DNA of 64,000 nt from Wolfiporia cocos (Eukaryota; Basidiomycota; Agaricomycetes; Polyporales; Phaeolaceae). The notes under the pieces were generated by a model, which saw only the letters and a list, made by a program, of their open reading frames with translations, ran no database searches and had not been told where the DNA came from. A program made the translations under genes and the position numbers. Below, in pieces: positions 1-10,359 of this stretch; the first letter of the stretch is position 1, and the number at the start of each line of letters is the position of its first letter. Where the stretch lies: NCBI GenBank assembly GCA_029448655.1, contig JACCLO010000006.1:310001-374000 (forward strand), written 5' to 3'.

Positions 1-53
1 CGCTAGTCCTGAATGCCCGATTTGCTTCCGTAGCTTCTCCTTCCTCTGTTGGC

Positions 54-281
54 TCAAACCATGGATCTTGGATCCCCGACATGACACTTTCGTCGAACGC
101 CCCTGGCGGGCGCGTTCGGGTGTGCGTAGGTGTGACGGGGGTCGTGGGACGGCTGGGAACTCGGGTTCCAGACCCTTCTGCCCCTTGGTTCTCTGAGGCG
201 AGGCGGGCGGCTTGGATGCGGGTGGTCGGCATTTCTGATTGGAAATATGTTAGTTTTCTGGGAATTTCTCGGATTCGGGTT
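54..281 (-). other. Unidentified minus-strand open frame, cut by LTR element
   Basis: A minus-strand frame ending in a stop at 54 runs up to the LTR insertion at 282. The predicted peptide is Arg/Pro/His-rich and matches nothing I recognise. The sequence beyond the LTR element (from 2200) would be its upstream side; it has a possible intron end just before the insertion point. It could be a gene tail or chance. Confidence 0.15.
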
Positions 282-844
282 TGACACAGACTCACTGTCT
301 GTGCGACCCCTGGGCTCAGGGGGGATCCCTACAGGCCTACAATCGAGGCTACAAGGCACCGCGCCAGCGCTGAACGCAGAGGCAACGTGGGATTGGCAAG
401 ATCCCTTGTGTACGTCGAGATAGCGGCGGTGGCTCACAGTCAAGGTAGACGAGATAAGGGCCCCGGGCCAGTAGATCACACAGCGTAAAGCGAGAAAGGG
501 TTATACACCATTGTCGGGAATCTGAGAGATGGGGTGTAAGCCCGCATCTCGTCGTATTATATACATGCTTGTGTATACTACCGAGACCGCCCTAAAGTAG
601 TGGTCTGTGCACCGCTATCTAATGGGTCATGTGCTAGGTAACGAGTCATGTAACGATGTGACCATATGTGACGGTACCTGAGGCGCGCGCTACCCTACAG
701 CGCTAACCAGGCGACCAGGTGACCTGCAATAACTGGGAGTGACGTTGGAGGTGACTATGGAGTAGAGGCGCGGCGTACGCCTAGCGCCGCACATACAACC
801 TATTTCCGAGGGAGTCTAAATTAATAAAGGAATAATTTGTGACA
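282..844 (-). repeat. 3' LTR of LTR-1
   Basis: Copy of the LTR at 1633-2194 with a few differences (for example near 517 and 812). It contains the TATA-like tatataat (minus) upstream of the presumed transcript start. Confidence 0.88.
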
Positions 845-1632
845 TTACCCCCCCTCTCGAAAAACGTCGTCCCTGACGTTCTACCTTGAATCCTACGACG
901 CTCGCTACCTTGGTTGCTTGTTTAACACACGGCTCATGTGGTTCATGAGGAGCTTCCATGTGCACGGTCCGTCCGCCGGTGGTGGAGCGAAGTGAGCTAG
1001 CCTGCAGGAAGAATTGGGAGTTCCACTCATCCCGGATTCCTTACATCCCGCAACGTGAGTCGACGAGGCGTGTCAGCGGTGAGCGGGCCCATCGGAGTTG
1101 GGTAATGGACAATCATTCCGCTCCTAGGACTGACGCCGACATGGCTACGCGTGGCCTACCGACCTCGGGGTATGTGGTTCGCTCGCTGGTATTCGATAGT
1201 CTGTCGTGGTGGATTGCCTTCTGACCTTAGTGATCGCCGGTGTGGGGTTGGAGACCCTTGCGGGTTCCTTCGCATACCCACTGATCATCAGTTCTTGGTG
1301 ATACCCTGCCGCCCAGGGGTAAGTGGCCGGACTGCCCTAGACCTCCACACGCGCGCGCATTCCCTTTGCAGGGGTGACGGCGGCGGGTCCTCAAACGGGG
1401 CTTACGTCGGTCGACCCCTTCTACCTTACGTTCGAAAGGGGGCGGTCTTGCTTGCTCACTCCGTACGGGTACTTCGCCTGGTGTAACGCTTCGTGGGGGC
1501 TCGTAAGACTACGGACCTCTGGCGCTTCTGCCAGAGGCTGCCCCGCCGCGTTGCCATGGCACCCTGTACGTGGAGAACCCTCGGCCCCAGCGCAAGTGGC
1601 GCCGGAGGGGAGGTAAGATATCTCTCAGATTA

Positions 1633-2194
1633 TGACACAGACTCACTGTCTGTGCGACCCCTGGGCTCAGGGGGGATCCCTACAGGCCTACAATCGAGGC
1701 TACAAGGCACCGCGCCAGCGCTGAACGCAGAGGCAACGTGGGATTGGCAAGATCCCTTGTGTACGTCGAGATAGCGGCGGTGGCTCACAGTCAAGGTAGA
1801 CGAGATAAGGGCCCCGGGCCAGTAGATCACACAGCGTAAAGCGAGAAAGGGTTATACACCATTGTCGAGAATCTGAGAGATGGGGTGTAAGCCCGCATCT
1901 CGTCGTATTATATACATGCTTGTGTATACTACCGAGACCGCCCTAAAGTAGTGGTCTGTGCACCGCTATCTAATGGGTCATGTGCTAGGTAACGAGTCAT
2001 GTAACGATGTGACCATATGTGACGGTACCTGAGGCGCGCGCTACCCTACAGCGCTAACCAGGCGACCAGGTGACCTGCAATAACTGGGAGTGACGCTGGA
2101 GGTGACTATGGAGTAGAGGCGCGGCGTACGCCTAGCGCCGCACATACAACCTATAGCGAGGGAGTCTAAATTAATAAAGGAATAATTTGTGACA
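1633..2194 (-). repeat. 5' LTR of LTR-1
   Basis: Upstream LTR in the element's own orientation. It holds the presumed R start at 1870-1881, complementary to the primer site at 1620-1631. Confidence 0.88.
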
Positions 2195-2389
2195 GGGTTT
2201 CTATAAGGAGAGAAGAGATTTTCTAGGATGTGTTCCCCTTTTCAGGTGGAACCTTACGTGGACAGTCTTTTCAGATCCGTCTGAACCTAATATGCCAATC
2301 TAACACACCTTTCAGTGACAGTAGGTGACGGTTCAGGTCAACCGGCTTGTACCAACCCCTAACGGTTCAGGTCAGCCGGTCGTCGGCCC

Positions 2390-2700
2390 ATGCCCTAACC
2401 GTCCGGCCTACCGTCGGGTGGGCCGACGTCTTCTGTGACCAGACGGTTGCAACAGTTGTGGGTGGGCCCAAGACTGCTGCGACTAGATGGTTGTGACGGT
2501 TGCGGGTCGGCCCACAACCACCGTGACCGGATGGTTATGACGGTCGTGGGTCGGCCCACGACTTCCGCGACCAGACGGTTGTGACAGTTGTGGGTCGGCC
2601 CACGACCATCATGACTTGACGGTCGTGATGCTTGCGGGTCGGCCCACCAATGCTGTGACCAAATGATTGTGACAGTTGTGGGTCGCCCCACCAATGCCGC
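2390..2700. repeat. Minisatellite, about 44-bp unit, about 7 copies
   Basis: The core gggtcggcccac recurs near 2415, 2460, 2504, 2548, 2591, 2635 and 2678, a period of about 44 bp, with diverged spacers rich in gacggttgtgac. Apparent long frames here are a by-product of the repeat. Short related repeats (acggttcaggtca) lie just upstream at 2325-2385. Confidence 0.8.
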
Positions 2701-3390
2701 AATTTCCCCTTCATAGTTGATGACAATGTCAACTACAGGAAGGGACATGATGATGGTTTGTTGATGGGAGCTGGCAAAAGAGTGATGACCTGCATTGTTC
2801 TTGCATTATTTGATGCATCAGTCACAAATTCCACAGCTTCCAAAGTTCCATCCCAAACAGCCTCAAGACTTGGGATTGCCACAATCATGCTTCATGTGGA
2901 GTGTACAGATACATTTATCCATGGTGAGTTCTTAATTTATGTGTATCAGGTATCCCAACACATCTACCAGATGCCAGGGATATCATCAAGGAAGCCATAG
3001 AAGACAATTCCCTCATGGTATTGGGCAAGACCATTAGTGGCCAGGGACACCAAAGGAGATGGTGCAGATGATATGCCCATTAGGACACTGTCCAATTTCT
3101 CCATCCATGAATGGTACAGCCAGCAACTCATAGACATTGCTTGTCTCATGACTGTCAACATGAATTCCAAAATCCATACATGTACACCTGACTGCTGTGC
3201 CTGCAGCAGCTGAAATGTCATTGAGTTTACCTGTTCCAAGATGAAGCAAAAACTGTTGCCTTACATTCCAGTTTATTTCTTTGTCTGGTTCAAATTGATT
3301 TTCTCCTCACAATGAAGCAATGAAAAATCATATATTATACATTTATACAATGAACAAAAGGTAATACAGTTGTATGCTGACTGGAACTGC
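2701..3390. other. Stretch without a convincing gene
   Basis: Moderate base composition. Short overlapping minus-strand frames (about 2964-3249) have plausible amino-acid composition but no recognised motif. This may be the 3' flank of the Zn2Cys6 gene or an unrelated remnant. Confidence 0.4.
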
Positions 3391-6300
3391 TCAGTCAGAC
3401 CCACCCATATCCATATCTGTGTCCTCATCACCTGTAAAGATATTGGTGGTGAGCATTCCCCTTTTTAAGCCTCCTCAGAGTACCAATGCTCACCTTGCCC
3501 ACTGGCAACAGGAGAATCCAGTTGCGATGACAAGTGGGTGTCATCATCTTCCATTGAAATGTCCTGACCAGTCGTAGATCGACTTTAGAATGTGCGGGCA
3601 GAGTGAGAGGGGAATGGTGGTACTTACAGTGGGGCCGACGTCTTCATTGTGCACAGTGTCGTCAGTTGCATCGTTCATGGGTGCATGTTCAGAGGCTGGA
3701 GGGACCACAGAAGCTGGTGTGGACGATGTCATGGAGCTACCAGTCACAGAAAGCACGGGGGTCGCGGTCGCGGAGTTCACGAGAGGCGCAGGTGCCACGG
3801 TCGCGGTGGTCACGAGAGCCACATTGGGCGCGTCAGGTGCATCAGGTGGCGTTGCGGAATGCATGGGTGGCGGTGTCACGAGATGTGCGGGGGGCAGTGT
3901 CGCGAGACGTGCGGGGAGCGAAGGGACCGTGGTCGCGGAGGTCGCGAGAGGTGCAGGGGCCGCAGTCGCGGAGGTCGTGAGAGTCACATCGGGCACGTGA
4001 GAGGCATCAAGTGGCGTCACAAGATGCACGGGGGGTGGCGTCGCGAGAGACACGGGGGGCGGCGTCGCGAGAGGTGCGGGGAGCGAAGGGACTGCGGTCG
4101 CGGAGGTCGCGAGAGGTGCAGGGGCCGCGGTCGCGGAGGTCGCGAGAGGTGCAGGGGCCGCGGTCGCGGAGATCGCGAGAGGTGCAGGGGCCGCGGTCGC
4201 GGAGGTCGCGAGAGTCACATCGGGCACGTGAGAAGCATCAAGTGGAGTCACGAGATGCACGGGTGGCGGCGTTGCGAGAGACACGAGGGGCGGCGTCGCG
4301 AGAGGTGCCGGGAGCGAAGGGACCGCGGTCGTGGAGGTCGCGAGAGTCATATCGGGCATGTGAGGAGCATCAGGTGGCGTCACGAGATGCACGGGTGGTG
4401 GCGTCGCGAGAGACACAGGGGGCGGCGTCGCGAGAGGTGCGGGGAGCGAAGGGACCGCGGTCGCGGAGGTCGCGAGAGGTGCAGGGGCCACGGTCGTGGA
4501 GGTCGCGAGAGGCACCCCCATTGCCACCTGTCGCAGGGCCTCAAGCTGCGCCTGCAGACCTACGTGACCCACCTGCATCTCATGGACAGTCTCTTGGAGG
4601 ACGTCCACTTTACGGACGAGCTGGTGAAGCATGCCACTCATTTGAGTGACCGCCTTCAACAGCTCGTCCCGGTCGTCCCCCACCTGGCTGCGGTAGCGAC
4701 TGTACCCGCCCTCGTTGTCCGCTATATATAGATATGTGAAGGCTATTTATTAGAATAGAGTAATTAAGTTTTTTTTGCTCACCTGATGGCTGCTCTGCCT
4801 GAACATAGACACTTGCTTGAGGAGCTTGTGAGGCCTCACGACGCTCACGCTCGGCCACCCTCGTCGACCGTCGGGGCACCTGTTTGCCCTTGTTGGCCAG
4901 TCGTGTGGTTGAAGGGCCAGCAGAAGGACCAGCCGAAGGGCCAGCCGAAGGGCCCGCTTCCCCCTCCCCATCCATCTCCGTGTCGTCGCCGTGCCGGAGT
5001 CTCTGGAATGCGGCTGCAACTGAACCGTCAGTTTCAGCCCCCCCTGATTTCGCCTCCTCCTCCCTGCCCATCTGATCCTCCTCGTTCTCTTCGTCCTCCT
5101 CCGATTCGCTGGCATCTTTCTCCATTGGCTTTTCTCGGGTTGACCGCTTCTTGTGTCCAGCCTTGGTAGCAGCATTTTTTTCCGCCACTATAATATAATC
5201 AGTACCAAATGAGAAATAATGGCATGCTGACTCACCAATTTTTGCGATCTGCTTCTTCTCCTTCTGAGAAAGAAGAGTCCTCTTATCAAAAATGAAATCA
5301 TTTTTCTCTGCGTTGTAGCAGACCACCTTGAGGTCATTAAAGTTGTCTGGTCGGCTGGCTTCATCCTCATACATCTTCTGAAACTTGCGGGAAATCACGT
5401 AGACTTCTTGCCCCGTGATAGCGGCGAATTCTCCATCTTCGATCTCCTTGGGGACAAGACTACACTTAAGACTTTTAGTAGTGCAGCGCTCACATCTTGC
5501 TCGTATATTGGTGTCGATAGTGCATACGGTTGGTGCTGTCCTGCATGTTATACATTGTAAGACCTGAAAATCAGGTTAGCAAAAAATCTGCAAGCCGACG
5601 AAGATCTTACTGAGCGCTTTGCCTCATCTGAGAACTTAGGCCTGGGCTTAGGAGTTTTGAGCACAGAGGGTTTTGATGCCTTCTTCCCCTTGTTGGAGCC
5701 TTTTGAACGGCTATGGCGAGCTGGGGGGGGCTGTCCGACTCCGAGTCCGACGACTGTCGGGCAGTTGATGGCGACTGGTGGATGGATCGCTGGCGCTTTG
5801 GTGGCCTTGTTCCCGACTTGGACCATGTCTGGCTCACGACAGTTGTCAAAGTCGCAGTGTCGCGAGACTTGCGACCTGGCTCGCGACGGTCGCGAGTGTC
5901 ACGACTTTTCTCGCGACTGCCGCGAGTGTCGCGACTTTTCTCGCGACTGCCGCGAGGCCCGCGACTCCGCTCGCGACGATCACGAGGCTCCCGACTCGGC
6001 TCGCGACTGTCGCGAGGCTCGCGACCTTGCTGGTCATCTTCACTCCCTCCGCGACCATGATCCTCCTCCTCATCTCCTCCCAACCCATCGTCCTTTCCAC
6101 CCTCCTTCTCCGTGCTCTCCTCGTCCGAGTCCTCCCGACCTCTCTTTTTGGTTGCATGCTGGGTGGTCGAGCTGCCCTCTGCCTCAGTCAATGTATTGTC
6201 TTTTTTGCGAACATTCTCAATTATTGTAAATAAGAAAATTTTTGAGTTACTACATACCTGCTGTCCACCACTGGTTAGGCCCCAAGTCCTCCACAACTGG

Positions 6301-6688
6301 GAGGGGTCTGGTGGGGTCTACTGTTGGCGCAAGATTCTTGATACTCGCAATCCTCGTGTCGCCTTCGTGGACACGAATCTTGTTGAATTCCTCCCCATCA
6401 TTTCTCACCTGTGTATACTCCGCCACCATGCTGCCGTATAGCTCGGGTAGCCTGTACCCGAGCTCGAATACCTTATAGGGAAAGTTTCCCATGTTGAATG
6501 CCTGAAGGGTCATGCCTCAGCTTCCTTGAATGGTTTCAGAGAATGATATCACTTACAAGCTCTTCCATGAACTTGGTCTGCCACTGGGTATAGTCCTCCC
6601 CCTCCATGCTCTCGGGAGCCGCCCTGAGCGCCGCAACTGCACGGGCGATCATTCTGTTGGCGGTGTTCATCAACTGGTTGTCTGACAT
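3391..6688 (-). CDS. Zn(II)2Cys6 cluster protein with low-complexity repeats; one frameshift
   Basis: Eight exons fit in phase: 6557-6688, 6258-6501, 5611-6199, 5236-5563, 4783-5187, 3628-4721, 3494-3563, 3391-3431, with introns of 47-64 bp. The product would be about 967 aa. Exon 4 encodes a Cys pattern C-x2-C-x6-C-x9-C-x2-C-x6-C, the fungal binuclear zinc cluster that normally binds CGG-type DNA sites. Before it lies an Arg/Ser/Asp/Glu-rich tract with SRE/PRD repeats. After it come an acidic segment, GPSA repeats, a probable coiled coil (start of exon 6) and long PLATSAT-type repeats. The frame breaks at a C8 run (plus strand G8, 5723-5730); one more base would restore it, so this is a sequencing or assembly slip or a recent mutation. 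The cluster sits mid-protein, unusual for activators, which carry it near the N-terminus. The gene is divergent from the gene at 7030. The cluster is clear; the biological role is unknown. Confidence 0.7.
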
Positions 6689-7029
6689 AGTGATTTGTGA
6701 GGTTTCAAAGCTAGTGGATATGGGAGGAGCGGAGCGAGTGCGAGCGCGAGACGAAAAGTGGGGTGATGGTTCGAAGTTGAGCCGTCGGAGTCGCGAGTCG
6801 CGAGCTGTTGATATATATCTCGCGGCCTCATGGCACATCCGGGAGCCGGCCCGAGAAGCGCTTAATCTCCGTTTCGGGACATTTCATTAGTGCGCCGGCG
6901 TCTACGTAGCACATGATCACTTCTGTTCTCACGCTGCCCTTCTGTGCTTCTGTTCTTCTATGGAACTACCCGTATCAATTATATCTTGTTGCCGCGACTA
7001 TATTCTTTCCCGCCCACCCTCACCCCAAC
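6689..7029. promoter_or_regulatory. Shared promoter region of a divergent gene pair
   Basis: The 341 bp between two divergent start codons hold a TATA-like tatatatct near 6810 and two close copies of gtcgcgag (about 6788-6802). The same CGCGA word fills the coding repeats of both flanking genes. Promoter function is inferred from position only. Confidence 0.45.
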
Positions 7030-8090
7030 ATGAACCCATCAAAACAGCTCAGTCCCTCTCCAGTTCCCCAGTACCCAATGCCCTTCAAGTTCTTACACTT
7101 CTGCACCAGTGCAGTGCGGGACTCCCTACTGGAAGAAGGGGCATCACCCACACAAAACAGTCAAGAACCTCAAGAAAATGAAGACATTGAGATGCAGGAA
7201 GGTACATATTTTTTTTGCTCAAAACTTTCTATTTCAAACTTCTATATTCACAGAAAACCCACACTATCCAGCTTGGGGTTTCAACACAGCGGTGCTGCTG
7301 CCCGCGACCTCAACTGCGACCTCTGCGACCGCGACTTCCGCGACCGCGACCTCCGCGACCGCGACCTCCGCGACCGCGACCTCCGCGACCGCGACCTCCG
7401 CGACCGCGACCTCCGCGACCGCGACCTCCGCGACCGCGACCTCCGCGACCGCGACCTCCGCGACCGCGACCTCCGCGACCGCGACCTCCGCGACCGCGAC
7501 CTCCGCAACCGCGACCTCCGCGGTCGCAATATTCGCGACCTCCGCGACCCTCGCCACCGCGGCATCCGCAACAACTACAGCACCCGCTTCACGTGCAGAA
7601 TATCCAGAGTGGAACTTTGATCCATCAGTTCTCCTCCGCAATACCTCAACCGCGACTGCCGAGACCGCCACCTCAAAGCCGGACTATCCAGAATGGAGCT
7701 TCGACCCGGCTGTTCTGCTGCCATCAACCTCAGCCGAGACCGCCGCGGCCGCGGCTCCGTCAAGAACAGTAAAATCTGCAATGCGCCAGACACGAAAAGT
7801 GAATAAGCGGAAGACACGGGCCATTGATAAGTCTGCGGACCTGGGTGATGAATCTGCTCCAGGGCCCTCAAGTTCAGGCAGAAAACGGGTCCGCTTTGTG
7901 GCTGAGGATGGTGAGCTATTTCTGCAAATCTCCTTGGCTTATTCTCATCCATCATCTACATAAAGAAGTTGCTAGATACAAGATACTGGACAGAGTGCAG
8001 GAAAACATGGATTCTCTTTATGACATGAGTGATGGTACTCCCCCTTCCTATTACAGCTCGGTCCGCCACAGGCTGTGGAAGAGTCAGTAG
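7030..8090 (+). CDS. Low-complexity protein with Ala/Thr/Ser repeat and three PEWxFDPxVLL motifs
   Basis: Three exons (7030-7201, 7254-7910, 7966-8090) join in phase with introns of 52 and 55 bp, giving 317 aa. The middle exon encodes a long ATSAT tract from a 15-bp tandem repeat (about 7318-7520). A short motif, Pro-(A/E)-Trp-x-Phe-(N/D)-x-x-Val-Leu-Leu, occurs three times: once before the Ala/Thr/Ser tract and twice after it. A basic, possibly nuclear-localising segment (KVNKRKTR) follows. No enzyme or binding family is recognised. The start at 7030 was chosen because it begins the frame that splices cleanly; an upstream in-frame ATG at 6913 is possible. It is divergent from the Zn2Cys6 gene and shares its CGCGA-rich DNA composition. 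Confidence 0.6.
7318..7520 (+). repeat. 15-bp coding tandem repeat
   Basis: About a dozen nearly perfect copies of ctccgcgaccgcgac, read in frame as Ala-Thr-Ser-Ala-Thr. Confidence 0.9.
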
Positions 8091-8194
8091 AATACAAGGT
8101 CTTTGGATGTATCATACAGTTTTGTAGTTGTGTACCACAATCTCAATGGATTTTTCATGTATTATATGGTTTTGCATTTGGGTACCACAAACTA

Positions 8195-8478
8195 AATGGA
8201 ATGGTTTCACGACAACGCGATGCGTCGACTCCGGGACGAGGAAAAGCTGCGGAGCACCAAGGGCACCACGGACAAGGGCAAGGAGCGTGCTAGGCCCGAG
8301 CGCGCTCCCCGAGCGGAACCAACAGCGGAAGAAAGGGCAAACTTGCTCAAGAGGAAGTGCCACTCTTGCAGCAAGACGCAGGCCGAGGCACCTGGTAAGG
8401 GATGCACCAAGACATCCTGGCACCAGCCGAACTGGCGGCCCAAGACCAACACCACCCCCGCCGCCAGTGACTCCGGAA
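8195..8478 (+). pseudogene. Unidentified open frame truncated by a mini LTR element
   Basis: From the ATG at about 8195 an open frame encodes roughly 95 residues, Lys/Arg/Glu-rich with a CHSCSK motif, and runs into the LTR at 8479. The region before 8195 looks like 3' flank of the previous gene. I cannot name the product, and it may be only a gene fragment. Confidence 0.25.
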
Positions 8479-9411
8479 TATCACAAGACGCGCAGCGGAC
8501 CCAATGCAACGCGCTTATGAGTGGTGTTATAGACCACTCGCCCAAAAGGGCTACGATAACAGCTTGGCTGTTATCAAGGGTCCGGCTATATCTGCAGTTC
8601 AGATTTCCACGCTTAGCGTCTATGGGTAGCCTTGTTCAGGTTATACCCATGTATTCCCTCCGTATACCCTAGTTAATTACTCCGTAACGTCCAGATACCT
8701 TTACAGGTATAATCTGTGACATTACCCCCACTTCAAGGATTAACCGTCTCTGGTTAAGGAGGTAACTAGGCTGCATCAAGCCGCCCCCGGTACTAAGTAT
8801 CACTTCTACTATGCATGTGTCACGCGGTTATGTATATGTTACCCACCGGGTGACTAGTCCGGTGGTAGGGAGCCCGTCTCCCCCTTAGTTATTTTTGTGA
8901 CGTGTGTGCCAACCTCTTGAAGGCCCGACTTAATCCCTGGATTTTGGGAGCGGGTTAAGGCTATTTAATAGTAGTTTTTACCACGCAACTTTTGACCAAT
9001 CTTATCCCCGACAAGCGGGGCCCCGTGATACATGGGGGTCACGTGGTGGGTACTTTTCCCTCAGCCGCCAGTGGTTCGGAAGCGCCCCAGGCATGTGACT
9101 TATTAACGCCCCCAATTAGCGTTTGCCACTGCCCAGGTTCGAACCGGCGACCGGGTAAGCTGTTATTATATCACAAGACGCACAGCGGACCCAATGCAAC
9201 GCGCTTATGAGTGGTGTTATAGACCACTCCCCCAAAAGGGCTACGATAACAGCTTGGCTGTTATCAAGGGTCCGGCTATATCTGCAGTTCAGATTCCCAC
9301 GCTTAGCGTCTATGGGTAGCCTTGTTCAGGTTATACCCACGTATTCCCTCCGTATACCCTAGTTAATTACTCCGTAACGTCCAGATGCCTTTACAGGTAT
9401 AATCTGTGACA
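8479..9411 (-). mobile_element. Mini non-autonomous LTR element
   Basis: Two 243-bp near-identical LTRs (8479-8721, 9169-9411) enclose about 447 bp without coding capacity. On the minus strand the LTR begins TGTCACAGATTA and the internal region ends in a G-rich polypurine tract next to 8722. The primer site 9157-9166 is the exact reverse complement of the LTR sequence at 9246-9255. No matching target duplication is seen: the left flank is cggaa and the right flank tgatg, the latter inside another LTR. One side has therefore probably been rearranged. Confidence 0.8.
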
Positions 9412-9601
9412 TGATGGTAACTACTAGCGATAAGATAAGACCGTTGTTACGGGAGATAACGCGGCCATCATTCGGCACGTATGTAACCGTTAACTTATGA
9501 ACCAGATAAGCTGATTATTGGTCTAGAAAGTCGTAGATAATTCGTAGGATTGCCGGAAAAATAGTAAGAAATAGAGGGAAACTAGGAGAATTCTTGTGAC
9601 A
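9412..9601 (-). repeat. Truncated LTR of the family seen whole at 53200-53818
   Basis: Matches the start of the LTR whole at 53200-53818 and 39789-40407 (same gaattcttgtgaca end). It is cut by the mini element. Confidence 0.8.
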
Positions 9602-10359
9602 GCAGCTCAGATGGCAGCACAACATATTCAGAATGCTTATATGTCTACTATTTGTTGTTGTTCTGATCTACAAGTGTTTTTACAGCTGCTTATGATGTTG
9701 ACCGAAAATCCAGATCTTGATCACAACCCCGATCGCAACTGTAGTCACCACGTTCTGCACCGTGTTAGCAGATCACAAGTCATTGTAATGGTCGTTGAGA
9801 TCATATAAGGTGAATTGATGCAAAATCTTAAACCAAAGGGCCCATTTTCGCTAATTCTAACAACACCACAGCTGCGCGCCTAAAGCCGCCGGCTCCAGGG
9901 CTCGGCTACGGCCGGCTCACGATCCAAGCCGGGCCTGAGCCGGCTCAAGCCGCCCCCTCAGGCTCGGCTCAGCCCGGCTTAAGTCGGCTCGGCCAGGCCC
10001 GGCTCACGGCTTTGAGCCGTGCTTTGCACATCACTATTTGGAAGGCAAGGCAGAGGGATGGACCAAGAGTAGGAAGAGAAATCATCAATTATGTTTAGTG
10101 CATACAGGTTCCCAGCGGCAGAGCGGTAATACTAATACTGTGCTTGTATTACCAAGATCCAGATCTAACGACGTCTCGTATGACATATTGATTGGAAATG
10201 TCGCGCGAGGCCAAACTCCTCCACTTCGTGGACCTAGTGACCACCGTGAAGTTAGCGTGCGTACCCATCACGACCGCAAACAGACTAGCAGAGTGTAGAA
10301 AATATATGCATACACTGCACAGCAAAAGTCGAGATATAGATATAGCGGATCAACGCACC
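9602..10359. other. Gene-free stretch with GGCTC-rich repeat
   Basis: About 9880-10025 is an imperfect GC-rich array of ggctc/gccgg words. The rest shows no gene or RNA I can support. Confidence 0.5.

Larger units (their letters stand above)
282..2194 (-). mobile_element. Non-autonomous self-priming LTR element (LTR-1)
   Basis: Two direct copies of a roughly 562-bp LTR (282-844 and 1633-2194) flank about 790 bp of internal sequence without a convincing protein. The element reads on the minus strand: the LTR starts TGTCACAAATT and ends GTCTGTGTCA. A perfect 5-bp target duplication, gggtt, lies at 277-281 and 2195-2199. The polypurine tract (minus, next to 845) is a G-run followed by TAA, as in the other elements here. 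The primer site is at 1620-1631; its 12 bases are the reverse complement of the probable transcript start in the 5' LTR (1870-1881), indicating self-priming. With no gag or pol it must be mobilised in trans. Its internal sequence resembles that of the element at 57165-59010. Confidence 0.9.

Noticed and set aside
2395..2748. Minus-strand protein of 117 residues over the minisatellite
   Set aside because: Its sequence is the 44-bp repeat translated; no start context, splice or motif support.
3649..4731. Long plus-strand open frames opposite exon 6 of the Zn2Cys6 gene
   Set aside because: They are antisense shadows of the 9- and 15-bp coding repeats, rich in Arg/Gly/His or Ser/Arg; the minus-strand gene explains them with correct introns.
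8479..9411. Mini element inserted cleanly into the neighbouring LTR (9412-9601)
   Set aside because: The left flank does not contain the missing part of that LTR and no target duplication exists; the junction is better explained by rearrangement.
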